Assembly: GCA_963969495.1 (NCBI GenBank)
Contig: OZ018323.1
Coordinates: 78,695,685-78,759,684, forward strand
Origin: Ceratothoa steindachneri
Taxonomy: Eukaryota; Arthropoda; Malacostraca; Isopoda; Cymothoidae
Direction: 5' to 3'
Length of the DNA: 64,000 nt
This document shows positions 21,704-33,264 of the stretch, piece after piece (position 1 is the first letter of the stretch; each line of letters begins with the position of its first letter). Under the pieces are notes generated by a model that was given only the letters and a program-made list of their open reading frames with translations, searched no databases and was not told the origin of the DNA. The position numbers and the translations under genes are program-made.

Positions 21704-23834
21704 AAGAACATAAGAAAAGAAGGAGACTGCAAAAGACCATTCATGGCCTACACTTGGCAGCTCCTGTTCCAGTCAACACACAAAAGATTTCTTACCAGAG
21801 AAAAGTCATCAACATTGTCACCCTTTACAGGAGTTCGTCAGATCTAATCTACAATATACATAAAATGCATCCAGAGGATTATGTCCATTCATGCAACCGC
21901 AAAATAATCTCCCCACTCCTTAGAAAAATATATACATATGTACATAAAAAAAGTCAGTCTCATCTAGCAGCTTCATTCATATATTTATCTAATCTATTCT
22001 TAAAACTACCCAGAGAGGAGGCTTCTATCACATGTCTAGTGAGCCTATTCCATTCATCTACCACACGATTTGTAAACCAATTCCTCCCAATCTCCTTCCT
22101 AAACCTATACTTATCAAGCTTAAACCCATTGCTACGTGTCCTGTCATGTTCACTAAGTATAAGAACCTTACCCAGATCCCCTTTATTATATCCTTTTACC
22201 CATTTGAAGACTTCAATCAATTCCCCTCTGACTCTTCTCCTTTCCAATGTATGTAGATTTAGTTTTCTGAGCCTTTCACCATAAGGTAAGTTCCTTAGCC
22301 CACCAATCATCTTTGTCATCCTTCTCTGCACAGACTCAAGCAAATCAATATCCTTCCTATAATATGGTGACCAAAATTGTACTGCATAGTCTAGATGAGG
22401 CCTAACTAGCGCCAGATACAGTTTTAGAATGACTTCAGCACTCTTATTGCTTACACTCCTCCTAATGAATCCCAATATCCTATTAGCTTTATTCTTAGCA
22501 TTTAGGCATTGCTTTCTAGGACGAAGGTCTGAACTTACCAAAATACCCAAGTCCCTCTCACAATCGGTCCTCCCTAAATTTCTCCCATTTAATTTATAAC
22601 TATTCAGTGGATTATTTCTACCTATACTAAGTACACTACATTTGTCTGTTAAACTTCATTTGCCATTTCTCAGCCCAATTGGACAGAATGGTCAATTCCT
22701 CCTGCATTACAACAGCATCAGAATCAGCCCTAATGGCCCTACCTAGCTTAGTATCATCAGCAAATTTACTCAGGTCACTACTTATACCTATGTCAAGATC
22801 ATTAATATAAATTAAGAATAGCAAGGGACCCAAAACAGATCCTTGCGGAACTCCACTGCTAACACACCCCCACTCAGATTTAACTCCATCTATACTAACT
22901 CTTTGCTGTCTGTCACCAAGCCATGACTGAATCCACCTAAATATACTGCCATCGATCCCGTGTGCTTTAACTTTGCTCAGAAGCCGTAAGTGTGGCACTC
23001 GATCAAAAGCCTTACTAAAGTCCAAGTATAAAATATCATAGTTTTCATCCTTATCTGCTGCTTCATACACCTTACTATAAAAAGACAGCAAATTAGTCAG
23101 GCAGGATTTACCCTTACTAAAGCCATGCTGTGATTCTTTTATCAACTTATGCTTATCCAAGTGATCCCTAATATTCCTTGCTATAATGCTATAATAGATT
23201 CCATCATTTTCCCTACCACTGATGTCAAACTTACTGGTCTGTAATTAGACATATTTGTTTTATCCCCTTTCTTAAATATAGGTATCACATTGGCTTTCTT
23301 CCATGCCACTGGCACAATGCCACTCTCCAATGATTTTCTAAAGATGCATGCTAGGGGCTCACTTAACACATCCTTACATTCTTTCAAAATTCTAGGAAAG
23401 ACCTCATCAGGACCGGGTGCTTTACTACTTTTGATTTTATCAATTTCCTTTGTCACTATCTCCTTTGTGATCAAGATATCCTTTAATTTCTCTTCATCAT
23501 TACCCCGAAAGATCATTGACACCTCGGGTATATTTAGAGTATCCTCCTGTGTAAATACTGAGAGAAAAAAGTCATTTAGCATTCCAGCCATTGAGTCCCT
23601 ATCACTCACTAATTCTCCATTGGAATCTATAAGTGGGCCTATTTTATCTCTAACCTTAGTTTTGTATAATTGATAAAAACTTTTAGGATCTTCCTTTGCC
23701 CTATTTGCCACTTTAATTTCATAATTTCTCCTTGCTACTCTAACTAACTTTTTAACATCTCTTGCTAGTTCATTATATCTCTGCCTTAAGTGCAAATCCC
23801 TATACCAAAGATGTGAGGATCTCACTTTGCCAAA
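21704..23834 (-). mobile_element. CR1-like family 1, copy B (longest copy)
   Basis: A 2.1-kb minus-strand insertion into family 3. The 3' tail is at 21704-21725 (sense CTTCTTTTCTTATGTTCTTA). It is 5'-truncated within the ORF2 linker near 23830. The coding part is described separately. Its sequence over the shared region is almost the same as copies A and C, so these copies are similar in age. I could not define a clean target-site duplication, and a few codons of family 3 seem to be missing at the junction. Confidence 0.85.
21960..23830 (-). pseudogene. CR1-like family 1 ORF2 (RT), copy B
   Basis: From the 5' side the reading is SSHLWYRDLHLRQRYNELAR, a linker ending KIGPLIDSNGELVSD, KSSKAPGPDEVFPRILKE, WKKANVIPIFKKGDKTNMSN and YRPVSLTSVVGKMMES. 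There is a break near 23180. SQHGFSKGKSCLTNLLSF and LYLDFSKAFDRVPHLRLL follow, then [20 protein letters not shown] and the active site LSKFADDTKLGRAI near 22760. A second break near 22640 leads to the C-terminus RNWFTNRVVDEWNRLTRHV, ending near 21960. There are two clear frame disruptions, and otherwise the RT is well conserved. It lacks the endonuclease. Confidence 0.88.
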
Positions 23835-24168
23835 TCTATTTTGAAATTGCGAGAACATAGACATTTACTCCCACCATATCTGCATGACATTCATGGGAGA
23901 GAAACAAGAAGAGGCAGGGAATTGCTACAATCTATAAGGTGCAGAACCAATAGATATAAGAAGTCCACAATACCCTATATAGTAAAGAAACTCAACGATA
24001 ATATTACAGTTTAGATCATTTATGAACTGTACTAATAGCCAATAAATGTATTTTTTCTGCATATATATTTTATCTTAATTAAGAATTTGTAAACCGAGAC
24101 ATCATGTATATTGTTTTGTAAAACTTTCTTGGTTCAATAAACCTTTAATTATTATTATTATTTACATC
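23835..24168 (+). pseudogene. Family 3 non-LTR RT, C-terminal end and 3' tail
   Basis: This continues the plus-strand reading with AKSILKLREHRHLLPPYLHD, ETRRGRELLQSIRCRTNRY and KKSTIPYIVKKLNDNI before a stop at about 24015. The RCRTxRYxxSxIPY pattern is the usual end of this type of RT. A 3' UTR with an AATAAA-like motif (TTCAATAAACC) runs into an (ATT)n tail at about 24152-24166. The element belongs with 21396-21703. Confidence 0.82.
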
Positions 24169-24737
24169 AGCACCCAGCAAACAAACTCTCACTCCCTTCC
24201 ATTTGCTTGCAGTCAACTTCCTATCTAAATATCTAATCTGAGGGTCGCCCATCACAAGAATTACCCTCCCTCCTGTTCTCATTCAAACTACCACCTATTT
24301 CACTTTCTGCCACAACCACATCAGACAAATCACTTTCAACCTCTTCCTCTCTCAGGGCATCGAACCTGTTAGTCAACCTAACATGTTCCATGTCCCTCTT
24401 ACTCACAGACCTAACCTGTCCTAACCTATCTATATTCAGTCACCATTCATCTTCACTCACATCAGTCACTTCTTTCTCTCCAGTCCCTCCTGGTCCCAGC
24501 CACATTCTTCATGCATACACTCGCATCCCTTCTCACTTCATTCACCAACTCACTTAATATCTTGCACTCATCATGCAACTGACTCACCTCCTCTATCAAA
24601 GCCACATTTGCACTAGTCACATAACAAACCGACCATTCAGATACATTTGCTCTTCTTTCAACACCACAAAAATCATAAACTACATACACATTGCTTACAT
24701 CAAAAGGCATACTCACATCATCCAAAGCAGCAGCCAT
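24169..24737 (-). pseudogene. CR1-like family 2 ORF1, N-terminal part
   Basis: A methionine at 24737 opens MAAALDDVSMPFDVSNVYVV with a short Cys-containing region and a helical stretch (LIEEVSQLHDECKILSELVN) that could be coiled coil. After a frame change an acidic block follows (LREEEVESDLSDVVVAESE). The start of the SGNH esterase reads VILVMGDPQIRYLDRKLTAS near 24200-24260. Block I normally has the catalytic Ser as GDS, but here it is GDP. The protein then breaks at 24169 and continues at 21395. In CR1 such ORF1 esterases are thought to aid the ORF1 particle or membrane contact. Confidence 0.78.
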
Positions 24738-24779
24738 ACTGAGAAACTTTTCAAATATAATTAAAAATTCCTTTAGTAT

Positions 24780-25180
24780 TATGTCTTAACACTCAAAGTT
24801 AACTATCTTCCCAAATTTAAATATATTACACCGAAAAATCCAAAATGAAAAAAATTTCACTGAATAGAGAGCTTGCTGAGAACACATCCGATTGCTATTG
24901 ACGCTAAGTGTATAATTTTGGCTTATTCGGTTAATATCTATTTTAGGACCCAAGTAGTTTCAATATCTATTTTAGGACCCAAAAGCTAATTACCTGTAGT
25001 TAAAAAAAAGAAGACATGAAATATATTCCAATATTTTTTTATCAGACAGGTTCAGGTTGTTGAGCCATCGTTTGTATTGGGATATGGCATTTATTTTCTG
25101 TGGAGAGGAGATAATTTATTAGCCTTGTTCATTTCTCTTCTTCCACATACACTGCAAAAATTTTAGTTACTCTTACTATT
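24780..25180. repeat. AT-rich stretch with a 20-bp direct duplication
   Basis: AATATCTATTTTAGGACCCA occurs twice, at about 24932-24951 and 24962-24981. The segment may be 5' UTR of the family 2 element whose ORF1 starts at 24737. No gene is visible. Confidence 0.5.
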
Positions 25181-25189
25181 CCTATTCTC

Positions 25190-26765
25190 TTATCATGTAC
25201 TTATATCTTTTTTTCCACACTCAAATCCTAGCACCACATTCAGGCCATAATACTCCCTTCTCTCCACCTCCTCCCACTTTTTTCTTCCTAGTTCTATCAC
25301 CAATTCTTCTTTCAATTTCTCCCTCTCAAGACTGTGGCCCACACACTCCACAATCAAATGTTCTATAGATTCTCTCTGCCCCAATTGGTACCATTTGCAT
25401 CTGTCCTCTCCTTTATTTCATCTATATGTTCACCCCTTCACCTCCAAGGATCCAGTCCATGCCTTGAATAGTAGCTGGCTTACAAAACTCCTATCATACA
25501 TATTCTCAATGCAAGGCTCCCTTTTGCCTCTGTATACTTTCAGACTTTCTTGCCAAATTCCTCTTCTCCAGAACCTTTCTCCTATTTTTTGTTTCAGCTT
25601 TCCTTTTGCTCTGTCCTCTATATAGATTGCTTCCAATTCATACTTCATATCCACTGTCATTACCTCTTTGCGCCACTCAGTCCTATCGTAGGCAGCATAG
25701 ACAGCCTGTCCAGGTCTCTCTTCCCATCCCTTGCAGTCTCAACTTATAGTTTGCTTTCATCCTTGCCACCCTCTCTTCATACCTACTCCAGCCTATTTCT
25801 TCTCTCAGTGCCTCTACTGCTACATAGGGATTGGCTCCTAGTGCTATTCTTGCCACTTTGTTTTGGATCTTCTCCATTCTCTCCAATTCTGCCTTTGTCA
25901 CTTTACAGACTTCATACCCATACAGGCTTCTTGGGACTGCTCTCTCTTTCCACAGTTCTCTTATCATTTTATACTTATTTGCTTATTTAGGTACCATGTT
26001 CCTCAGTAGGCCAGTCATTTTTAGCATATTTACCTCATTTTGTCTCTTATGCTTCCCAAATATATCCTGATTACAGACTGTCATACCCAAGTATCTATAA
26101 TCATTTACCGCTTCTAGGATCCATCCTTCATTTCCTCTTTCTCCAAATATCATTATTTTGCACTTTCCTCTACTAAATTTTACCCTCCATTCTTTCCCAT
26201 ACTGGTACACCACATTCAGAAGTCTCTGCAAACCCTCTGCTGTTTTACTAACCAGAACTATGTCATCTGCAAATCCCAGGGTTGTCAATATGCGATCTCC
26301 AACCATGACTCCTTGACCTTCTCTCTTTACTCTCCCTAAAAGTTCTTCAATGAAGAAGCTGAACTAGCTAGGAGACACGGTACATCCTTGTCTAACCCCG
26401 ATGTCATTCACCATCCACCCTATTTCTATGCCTTTCAGATTGAGTTTGACTTTGTTATTCTCATAGTTTTTGTATCACATTTAGAATATTTTCATCCATC
26501 CCCAAGTCTCTTAGTCTTGCAAACAATTTGGTTCTATCAACTCGATCAAAGGCTTTCTCTATATCGAGAAAGCAGACATAGCACACCCTATTGTCTATGG
26601 CTCTTCTTCACGTTCATCCCACTCCTTCAGCTTCTTTGTCATGATGCTACCAAACAGCTTTCCTATCACACTCATTATGGCTACTGGCCTGTAGCTATCT
26701 ACCAGTTTTCTGTCTTTATTACAACCTTTGTGCATCAAATTTATCTTACTTTTCTGCCACATTTA
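25190..26765 (-). pseudogene. Family 4 non-LTR RT fragment (minus strand)
   Basis: From 26765 leftwards the reading gives SYRPVAIMSVIGKLFGSIM, a CFLDIEKAFDRVDRTKLFAR-like block near 26560, LNLKGIEIGWMVND then VRQGCTVSPS near 26400, and the active site TTLGFADDIVLVSKTAEGL near 26260. It continues with KCKIMIFGERGNEGW, YRYLGMTV, LYGYEVCKVTKAELERMEKI near 25910 and a C-terminal IEHLIVECVGHSLEREKL near 25360. Blocks fall in different frames with several stops. The clade is not clear to me, and it is not CR1-like family 1 or 2. Confidence 0.78.
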
Positions 26766-26769
26766 GCAT

Positions 26770-26997
26770 TTGACTTACGCATTCAAATCTCATGTTTGGC
26801 TTTTGAATTAGGAATATTGCAAGTTTTTTTAAAAGTTGCAGGATGTGTGTTGGGGGGATATGGGGGCAAAGCCCCCATTTCAAAATATAATAACTAGTCA
26901 AAACAATTAAACAAATGTGGTTATGCCTATAGTTTTTAGATTGCATTCTTGGGTTTGGTCCTGGGGAATTTGTTGGATCCTAATCTAGATATTTACC
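26770..26997. mobile_element. MITE-like fragment with G/C-run centre
   Basis: The right end GGATCCTAATCTAGATATTTACC (26975-26997) is the inverted form of the GGTAAATATCTAGATTAG terminus at 11663. The AGTTTTTAGATTGC and CTTGGGTTTGGTCC blocks also correspond. A GGGGGCAAAGCCCCC stem lies near 26862-26876. The left end is not defined. Confidence 0.5.
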
Positions 26998-27000
26998 GAC

Positions 27001-27545
27001 TGCATCTACAACCTTTTCTGGTAGGCTTCCAATTTTCCATGACTTGCAGAAGAAGTGTTTCTTGATGTTAAGTTTTGGTTGCCTCTTGAATATTTTCTTA
27101 CTGTATCCTCTTATAGAATAAACAGATCACCGTAGACATCCTCATCATACTTTCCTTGCAGAATCTTGTACGTTTCTATCATGTCTCCCCTAGACATGAT
27201 TGTGGGTGGGTTTTGACAGATGCTCATGACTTTTGATAGGCCCTTGTAGCTTTTGTCATCCATAAAATTATGTTATGTTAGAGTGTCAGTAGGCAAGAGT
27301 ACATTTGTACATTCTCAATAGCTGTGAGATTCTTCACTTTGTAGGGGCACCATGCCTGATTAGCATATTCAAGAATCTGTCTTACTAAAGCTTTGAATAA
27401 GGCTTTAAATATTGTTTCATCTTAAACAGAAAAACGTTCTCCTTATGGGCCCATCTATCTTATTATTAGCTCTCTTAATTTTCTCAGCAGCCTGTTCCTC
27501 ATTTGTTAACCTGCTTACCTATTGAAAGTTAAGAGGCATGGTCGC
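27001..27545 (-). pseudogene. CR1-like RT C-terminal relic, interrupted
   Basis: The minus strand reads GPIRRTFF near 27430, LEYANQAWCPYKVKNLTAIE-like sequence near 27330-27380, RGDMIETYKILQGKYDEDVY near 27130-27190 and FKRQPKLNIKKHFFCKSW ending PEKVVDAV near 27005-27090. This is the standard C-terminal order of CR1-like RTs but of a family other than 1 and 2. A family 2 3' tail splits it at 27206-27285. Confidence 0.7.
27206..27285 (+). repeat. Solo 3' tail of CR1-like family 2
   Basis: About 80 bp reading TGTGGGTGGGTTTTGACAG, then TTGATAGGCCCTTGTAGC, ending ATTATGTTATGTTA. It matches the 3' end of the copy ending at 19345. It is an extremely 5'-truncated insertion inside another CR1-like relic. 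Confidence 0.75.
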
Positions 27546-27547
27546 TA

Positions 27548-28480
27548 ATTATAATTGGTGAAGTACAGGAAATTTCTAAAAATTTAACCATGGAAACATC
27601 TGGTTGTGCCATCAATACTATATGCAACAGAAGTCACACATATCACTAAAACAGATATTTTAAAACTGCAAACAATAGAAAATGGAGTCTAGCGCAAAAT
27701 CCTGGGAGCTCCAAAGTATGCACCAATATGCACACCCGGAGTGAAATTGGGTCATCTTTGATAGAGACCAGAATCATAAAGAATAAATTTCAATATCCGT
27801 GGAGCATCAGAGAAAGAGATAATGAAATGTTAAAGGCAATAAAAGATGAAATGAAAATAGAGAACTACAAATGGATCAAAGACACCAGAAAACAACTAAG
27901 CTCAATCAGCAAAAACATAACACAAATAGAAAGAATGAGTAAGAAAGAAATAAATACCTGGTTTGATGTATGAATTAGATGACAGATGGTAGAAAGGAGA
28001 AAAGCAAAGCAAAGTCAGCATAAGCATTTACAACAAATGGAAAGATAAAATAAAAGAAATAGAATATTGTGATAACAGTGAAAGCTCATCACTATGTTTT
28101 AGAGCCAGAACAAATACACTTACTCTAAAGGACAGAAAAAGACATGAAGTTGGAGAAGTAAAGTGTGAATTCTGCAGTGCAGAGAAGGAAGACATGATCC
28201 ACTTCATGTTGGAATGTCCATATCTGCAAGAAGAAAGATCAAATTCAGTATATCTGCAAAGACCTATGCAGGAAGATAAAGAAAATGTAATAGGTAAATA
28301 GAAGGGAAAGGAAATATTAATGAAAATATGGAAGAAAAGAAGGGATTTTTTTGAAAGCGCAAAAATGGTAAAAAAAATGGGGGGCTTAGTTAATGAGTAA
28401 GTAACCTGGTATATTTTATTTTCTAAAATCAAGATATTATAATTGGTGAAGTTCAGAGAATTTATAAAAAATTAACCTGG
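27548..28480 (+). pseudogene. Family 5 non-LTR RT C-terminal fragment between direct repeats
   Basis: The plus strand reads a SILYATEVTHITKTDILKLQ-like block, RKILGAPKYAP near 27690-27720, EIGSSLIETRIIKNKFQYPW near 27740-27800 and the ERMSKKEINTWFDV stretch to 27973. A Cys/His motif follows (CEFCSAEKEDMIHFMLECPY near 28168-28227), typical of the zinc region after some RTs. The RT catalytic part is absent, and stops and frameshifts are present. A 42-bp direct repeat (27548-27589 and 28436-28477, about 37 matches) frames the fragment. Confidence 0.65.
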
Positions 28481-28930
28481 CTGCTTTTTTATTTTATTTT
28501 TTTGTATAGGTATTGTGAATTTTTGTTTTTTCTATTAGGAGGAAATAGCTACTAGTGCCTAAAAATGGGTAGAGCTAAATGAAGAGTGGATAAGCCGCTC
28601 CTTTTGTCCCTAACTATATTTTAAGAAAAGGAATTTTGGGATGGGTTAAATAGAAAGAAATGCATGAGGAGAAGAAGAGAAGGAAGGTGAGGATAAAGAG
28701 AGGAAGAAGAATAGGAGTGCCAACTCAAAAAGACTGAAGCTGATATCATGCTATGTCATAGAGCACACACAGGTTTTGCACTGTCTGGATGTGGTACTCA
28801 CACCATTACCTTGGCCTTGTTTGTGACCATTGTCTCAGTTGGGAGCCCCATATTCATTGCCTTATGGTCTCTTGGATCGGCATCATGGACATTCTTCATT
28901 ATGTGACCTTCAGCACTCAGAGTGCTGATA
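28481..28930. other. No recognisable gene
   Basis: AT-rich sequence, possibly the 3' UTR of the upstream RT fragment. I see no motif or long frame. Confidence 0.55.
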
Positions 28931-28939
28931 GGCCTATTT

Positions 28940-29440
28940 TTTTTACTGCTCTTTATTTGTTCTAAACTTGAGTATGGTGAGTTTTACACATCATAGTTGA
29001 GTGTAAATTGCATAAGGTAGTCTCAATTCATCACAGTCTTTTGCAGAGAAATGCCTTTTGCACATCCTGTCCAGAGAGCCTCCATTGAGATAATGCTCAC
29101 TGTACAAAGTATTATGAGCCATATTCTGCCATTAGACATCAATCCTATAACCTTGTTTTTTTGAGAGAGTTTTATGCAACTCTCAGTCTAGTGTTGCCTC
29201 TAGTTCTCCCCAGAATGAACACTGGTGAGAAATAGATCTAAACATTTTCCTCTGCTCCCAAAGCTTCTATATCACAGAGAGTATTGCATTTGGACTTGTG
29301 GGAGCACACCATTGCATGATGGCCAAACACAGATTGCTCTAAATTCAAAGAGGAGTTTGTGCCTCATGCCTTCGCCCCCTTGCTTGAAGCCTGTGGGGCT
29401 CTTCCAATGCTCTGTATAGTATCCATAAAGCTGCCTTCTG
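28940..29440 (+). pseudogene. Ancient I-type element relic (RT thumb to RNase H), lineage of element C
   Basis: Frame-shifted matches to element C are clear. CSKLEYGEFYTS near 28970 corresponds to RSKLDYGCEFYAS. KLHKVVSIHHSLLQRNAFCT then SCPESLH (about 29005-29080) corresponds to LLRKVDSIHHTGLRLATGAF then RTSPIESL. Near 29325-29425, NTDCSKFKEEFVPHAFAPL and LEACGALP correspond to YTDGSKSQEGVGFHAVSPL and FEVSGALP at the start of RNase H. The segment between is deleted or decayed. This is the oldest recognisable copy of the lineage in the window. Confidence 0.75.
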
Positions 29441-30895
29441 CTGGGTTCTTGGATATAAAGTTTTTGCAGGAAAGGGGGGTGCCAAACAGTATGTGAAGAC
29501 TGCTTCCCTATATCAAAGTTTCTTCTGGAGAGGGGGAATTGGCTGGTTAGGGCTTTGCCCTAGGGATTCTCCTGAGAATGCATCACATAGGTATGTCATA
29601 TATGCATTCTAACCCTATGATGAAATGTAGAAAAATAGTGTTTTGTTATTTTTACAATCTATCTGTAAAGTAAGGAAATATTCCCCATTCCCATAAGTAA
29701 TGGCACCCTAAATAATACGTTTGTGATCCAATTATGGATAGTTATATAAATAACCACTTAACAGATATCTGGCTGTATTTTCGGATCATACATTCAAAAT
29801 TAATTTGATATCTTGTATCTATTAACAGTAATTTAACAGGATATCCTACTTATCTGGCCAAATCACTACCTATTTGGTCTATCCTTAATTTTAAGGATGA
29901 CAAAAGCCATTAGAGCCTATAAATGATGTGTACACAACCCCAAACATCCTTCTAGCCCTACAAGTAGGTGCCCCATGTAGGCTTATACTGGAGCATGCTA
30001 AAACAAAGATTCTCCCAATTGAGAACCACTTAAACATAAATAGTTATGCCTCTCACACACCCCTCTCCACTCCTACCCGCTAAACCAATTACTAGATGAT
30101 CTACCCCCATCCTTACTGAAACATAACTTACTAAAACACCCACTTTACATGCATAGCATTCAAATCCCAGCTTCACCCCATCCCCTCACTATACCCATTA
30201 ATCTAAATGTAAGTTTGAATATTGGAAATCCTCACCATTTGGCTATTCTTATACTTTGCATATTTAAGATAATTAAATTTATATTGGACAGACATGGTTC
30301 TCATTTTTAGCCTGATGTATATTTATCTAATTGAAATAGTTGGGTTTTTAAGAAGAAAGAAAAATGGCTTTTCATTCTTTTCACAGCCAGACAAGCACAC
30401 TTAATATATCACAGCAAGCTTTCACAAACATACTATGGATGGAGTCTTGCAGGGATATGTGCACTTTTTCAAACTTCTACAATATCTCCCTCTAAAACCC
30501 CAACATTACACTCTACAACTATGACATCACCCAAACACATACATGCAGCTCACAATCTCCACCTCTCCAGGACCAAATGACTGGATCATCTTCAAAATCC
30601 TCTGTTCTTCACAACCTACAAACGATAGTACAACAAAAAAAAACCCTTTTAGCAAACATAATACTCCCTGTTAATTAAAAGGCCTAGGGTGCTTAACAAC
30701 ACACAAGCAACAAAAATTAACACCAAGTCCAAGCACGAAATGGAACAACATTCAGGCAATCCACCCATATAAGCAATATATACGAGTATCTCCCTCACTT
30801 ACCACAGTATGGTTACCAAACCTTGCACCCACACTGCAGAAAACACTTTCCCGTGCAATAGGCTGTATCCACTGAATGCCGATTAACCACATATA
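29441..30895. other. No recognisable gene; short CR1-like tail relic
   Basis: I see no coding signal. At 29893-29935 the plus strand reads GGATGACAAAAGCCATTAG then AGCCTATAAATG. This is the reverse complement of the 3' end of CR1-like family 2 and therefore a minus-strand tail relic. Confidence 0.55.
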
Positions 30896-30899
30896 CCTT

Positions 30900-31175
30900 G
30901 AGAAATTCACCCTGAAACTAGGCCCCCAGAACCAATTTTAAAAAGTCCAATCGTATCCTCTCGCGCACCTTTCAAATTAGATGATTCAGGGAAGGTATAA
31001 TCTTCTTTGACCTCCGTTGCACTGACTAGCAGGTTGATATATCTAAAGTGTGGGGCCCGGGCAATACCTCTATACAGTACTCCAAATGTGACGTAACACA
31101 TGAGTTATTATATAGTTTAAAGATAACATCCTTACTTTTGTAACTAACACGCCTCTTAATGAAGCCCAACACTGA
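30900..31175 (-). pseudogene. CR1-like family 2 RT C-terminal relic
   Basis: The minus strand gives VLGFIKRRVSYKSKD then a VIFKLYN-like block near 31100-31170, HLEYC-type sequence near 31075 and PHFRYINLLVSATEVKEDYT near 30990-31050. The remainder is a DTIGLFKIGSG-like stretch near 30930. The order matches 16480-16650, with many substitutions and frame changes. Confidence 0.7.
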
Positions 31176-33262
31176 GAAAACCGCAAGTCTTCTTTCAATT
31201 CTATTGCATTTTCAGATACTCTAGTTTGCTGTTAAGCTCCATTGAATGTCTAAAATTTTAAGTCCTTTTTTTAGACCTAGACCTAAATACGTAGGTAACC
31301 TTTTCTCTATAGGTTCAAGATGTAGTTATGTTTTGATTTATTTTATTTGTTACATTATAGGATTTATTATACTTAGGGCATTTCTTCCGAATTTCAAAGC
31401 CTTTTCATAGGTTTTAATATCTCATCAATTTGGTGCATAGCTATTACATGTTTTTACCAGTTAATAAGTGGGCATCCATTAACCAGAGGATAAGGGGAGA
31501 AGTTACCTGTGATTGATCTGTGCCAAATAAGAAATTATATGCTGCAGAATGTATTTGATGATATGAGAGAAATGGTTTTGTCCGGTCACATGATTGAGCT
31601 CTATAAGGTTTGTTGTGCGTACTCACATGGCGAGGAGTGAATCAAAAGTGAAAGTTTGTCTTATCAGAGAGAAAGGAAAGAGTAGGAGAAAATGAGGGTG
31701 AATATGGGGCTAGAACAAATTTAAGTAAGTTATAGTCCAAGGACTTTGTATAGTGGTGGTGGAATGATGTCAAACATCCAGTGGCAAAAGGAAAGAACCG
31801 CTTAACGAGGGTAAGAAAGGAGCAAATCAAGATGAATTATATTCGGAATGGAGAGGTTATTTGAGAAGAGAAGAAGACTAGCTGTTGTTAAAATAACGTA
31901 TAAGAATGGTAGGATACTTATAATGGTCAAAACTAGACAGCAAAAGTACCTTTTCAAAATGCATAATGAGCGTTGCATGCAAGATGTATATGTAAAATTG
32001 TGATAGAGCGTGTGAGAAAGATAAGGATGAACCTGGGAGGGGGTGAGGTCGATCAGGCATGTTTCTCTCACGAACTGCACTTGCTACCTCTTCGATCAGA
32101 ATTTACTTTCAAGGTCATCCGTACATATAATATCTTATACAAGGCAGCACTGACGCGTTGCCAGCTTTATCTCGTATTTCGAAATTTAGTGAACACTTGA
32201 AGACGCATTAACACCGACACCTTTTATGCAATCGATCATATGTTGTTTATTTTAACTACGGCATAGCATAAGCGAAACACCGCTACCAAGTGCAACGAAA
32301 TTAAGCCATATCGGACTTGAGGGATGGAGTCCCGTTTCGGATCAACTTCAAAGGCGGATAGTTGCTATATGCTGTAGACCAACCACCCCGTGGTTCGGAT
32401 CACGCGTTAAACCCAAGGTTCGCACTGGGAAATCAAAGACCCCCAAAAGAGTGCACATCGGTGATTGGTTGATTTTTTTTATGTAAACGTTCGGTGTAGT
32501 CTTATGTATGATCTAGGAAATTGAAAAGGGTGTTTGTTGTAGTGAATTAAATTCAAAACTTCCATTTGAGGGAAGAAGCCTGGTCATGTGCCAGTTCTTT
32601 GTGGCGTTTGTTTTGTAATTTTCCAAATAAGGCTTCTTTTTTTTCCAAGGTCGAATTGGAATTGACGCCCTTGTTATGTGATCCTCCCGCTTTTCAGTTC
32701 ATCGCGTCCAAATAAACTAAATTTGATAAGGCCCAGGGGAGAGGCTTTTTTGGCCGCTTACTAGATTTATTATTGACTTTGTCTATAGCTATAGACAATG
32801 ATTGGTCGGAACATGTTAGTTCTTTTTTCTTAGCTAAAGTCTTGGCTGTCCAAAATTAGTAGCATTACAAATCACTTTAGTCGCTCTGTGTTTTGTCAAT
32901 TCCTAAATAATACTATACTTGGTTTTTAAATATATTTGTGCCTTCTTTCACTCGGTATTTCTTATTGTCGGAAGAATTAAGTTATTAATACGGAACTGTC
33001 ATGCAATTTAGAATTTCACTTTCTTAGCGACTAGATTTGGGAAATTGCCAACATACAAATCCGTGCGAACTCGTTTTACCAATGTATGTATTTATTTTTA
33101 TGGATGGATGTTTTGGTACATATTTGGCAATACTGCTATAGTAAACGTTGATTCTCAGAGATTTTGGTGTTGGTCGACTCCTTAGCGGTAAGGGAAACTT
33201 GTATCAGGTTAAAAAATGTGCTTCAGGGATACGAGGACTGAATTTTCTCTAACCAATGCTTC
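31176..33262. other. No secure gene; possible RT C-terminal relic near 31970-32200
   Basis: The plus-strand frame near 32070-32150 reads SHELHLLPLRSEFTFKVIRT then YNILYKAA. This resembles the LKELHWLPVxxRIxFK pattern at the C-terminus of many non-LTR RTs. No neighbouring block confirms it. The rest of the stretch shows no motif. Confidence 0.35.
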
Positions 33263-33264
33263 GT

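Noticed and set aside
21385..24175. Target-site duplication for the family 3 insertion
   Set aside because: Candidate short matches (GTAAAT against ATTTAC) are inverted rather than direct, so I could not support one.
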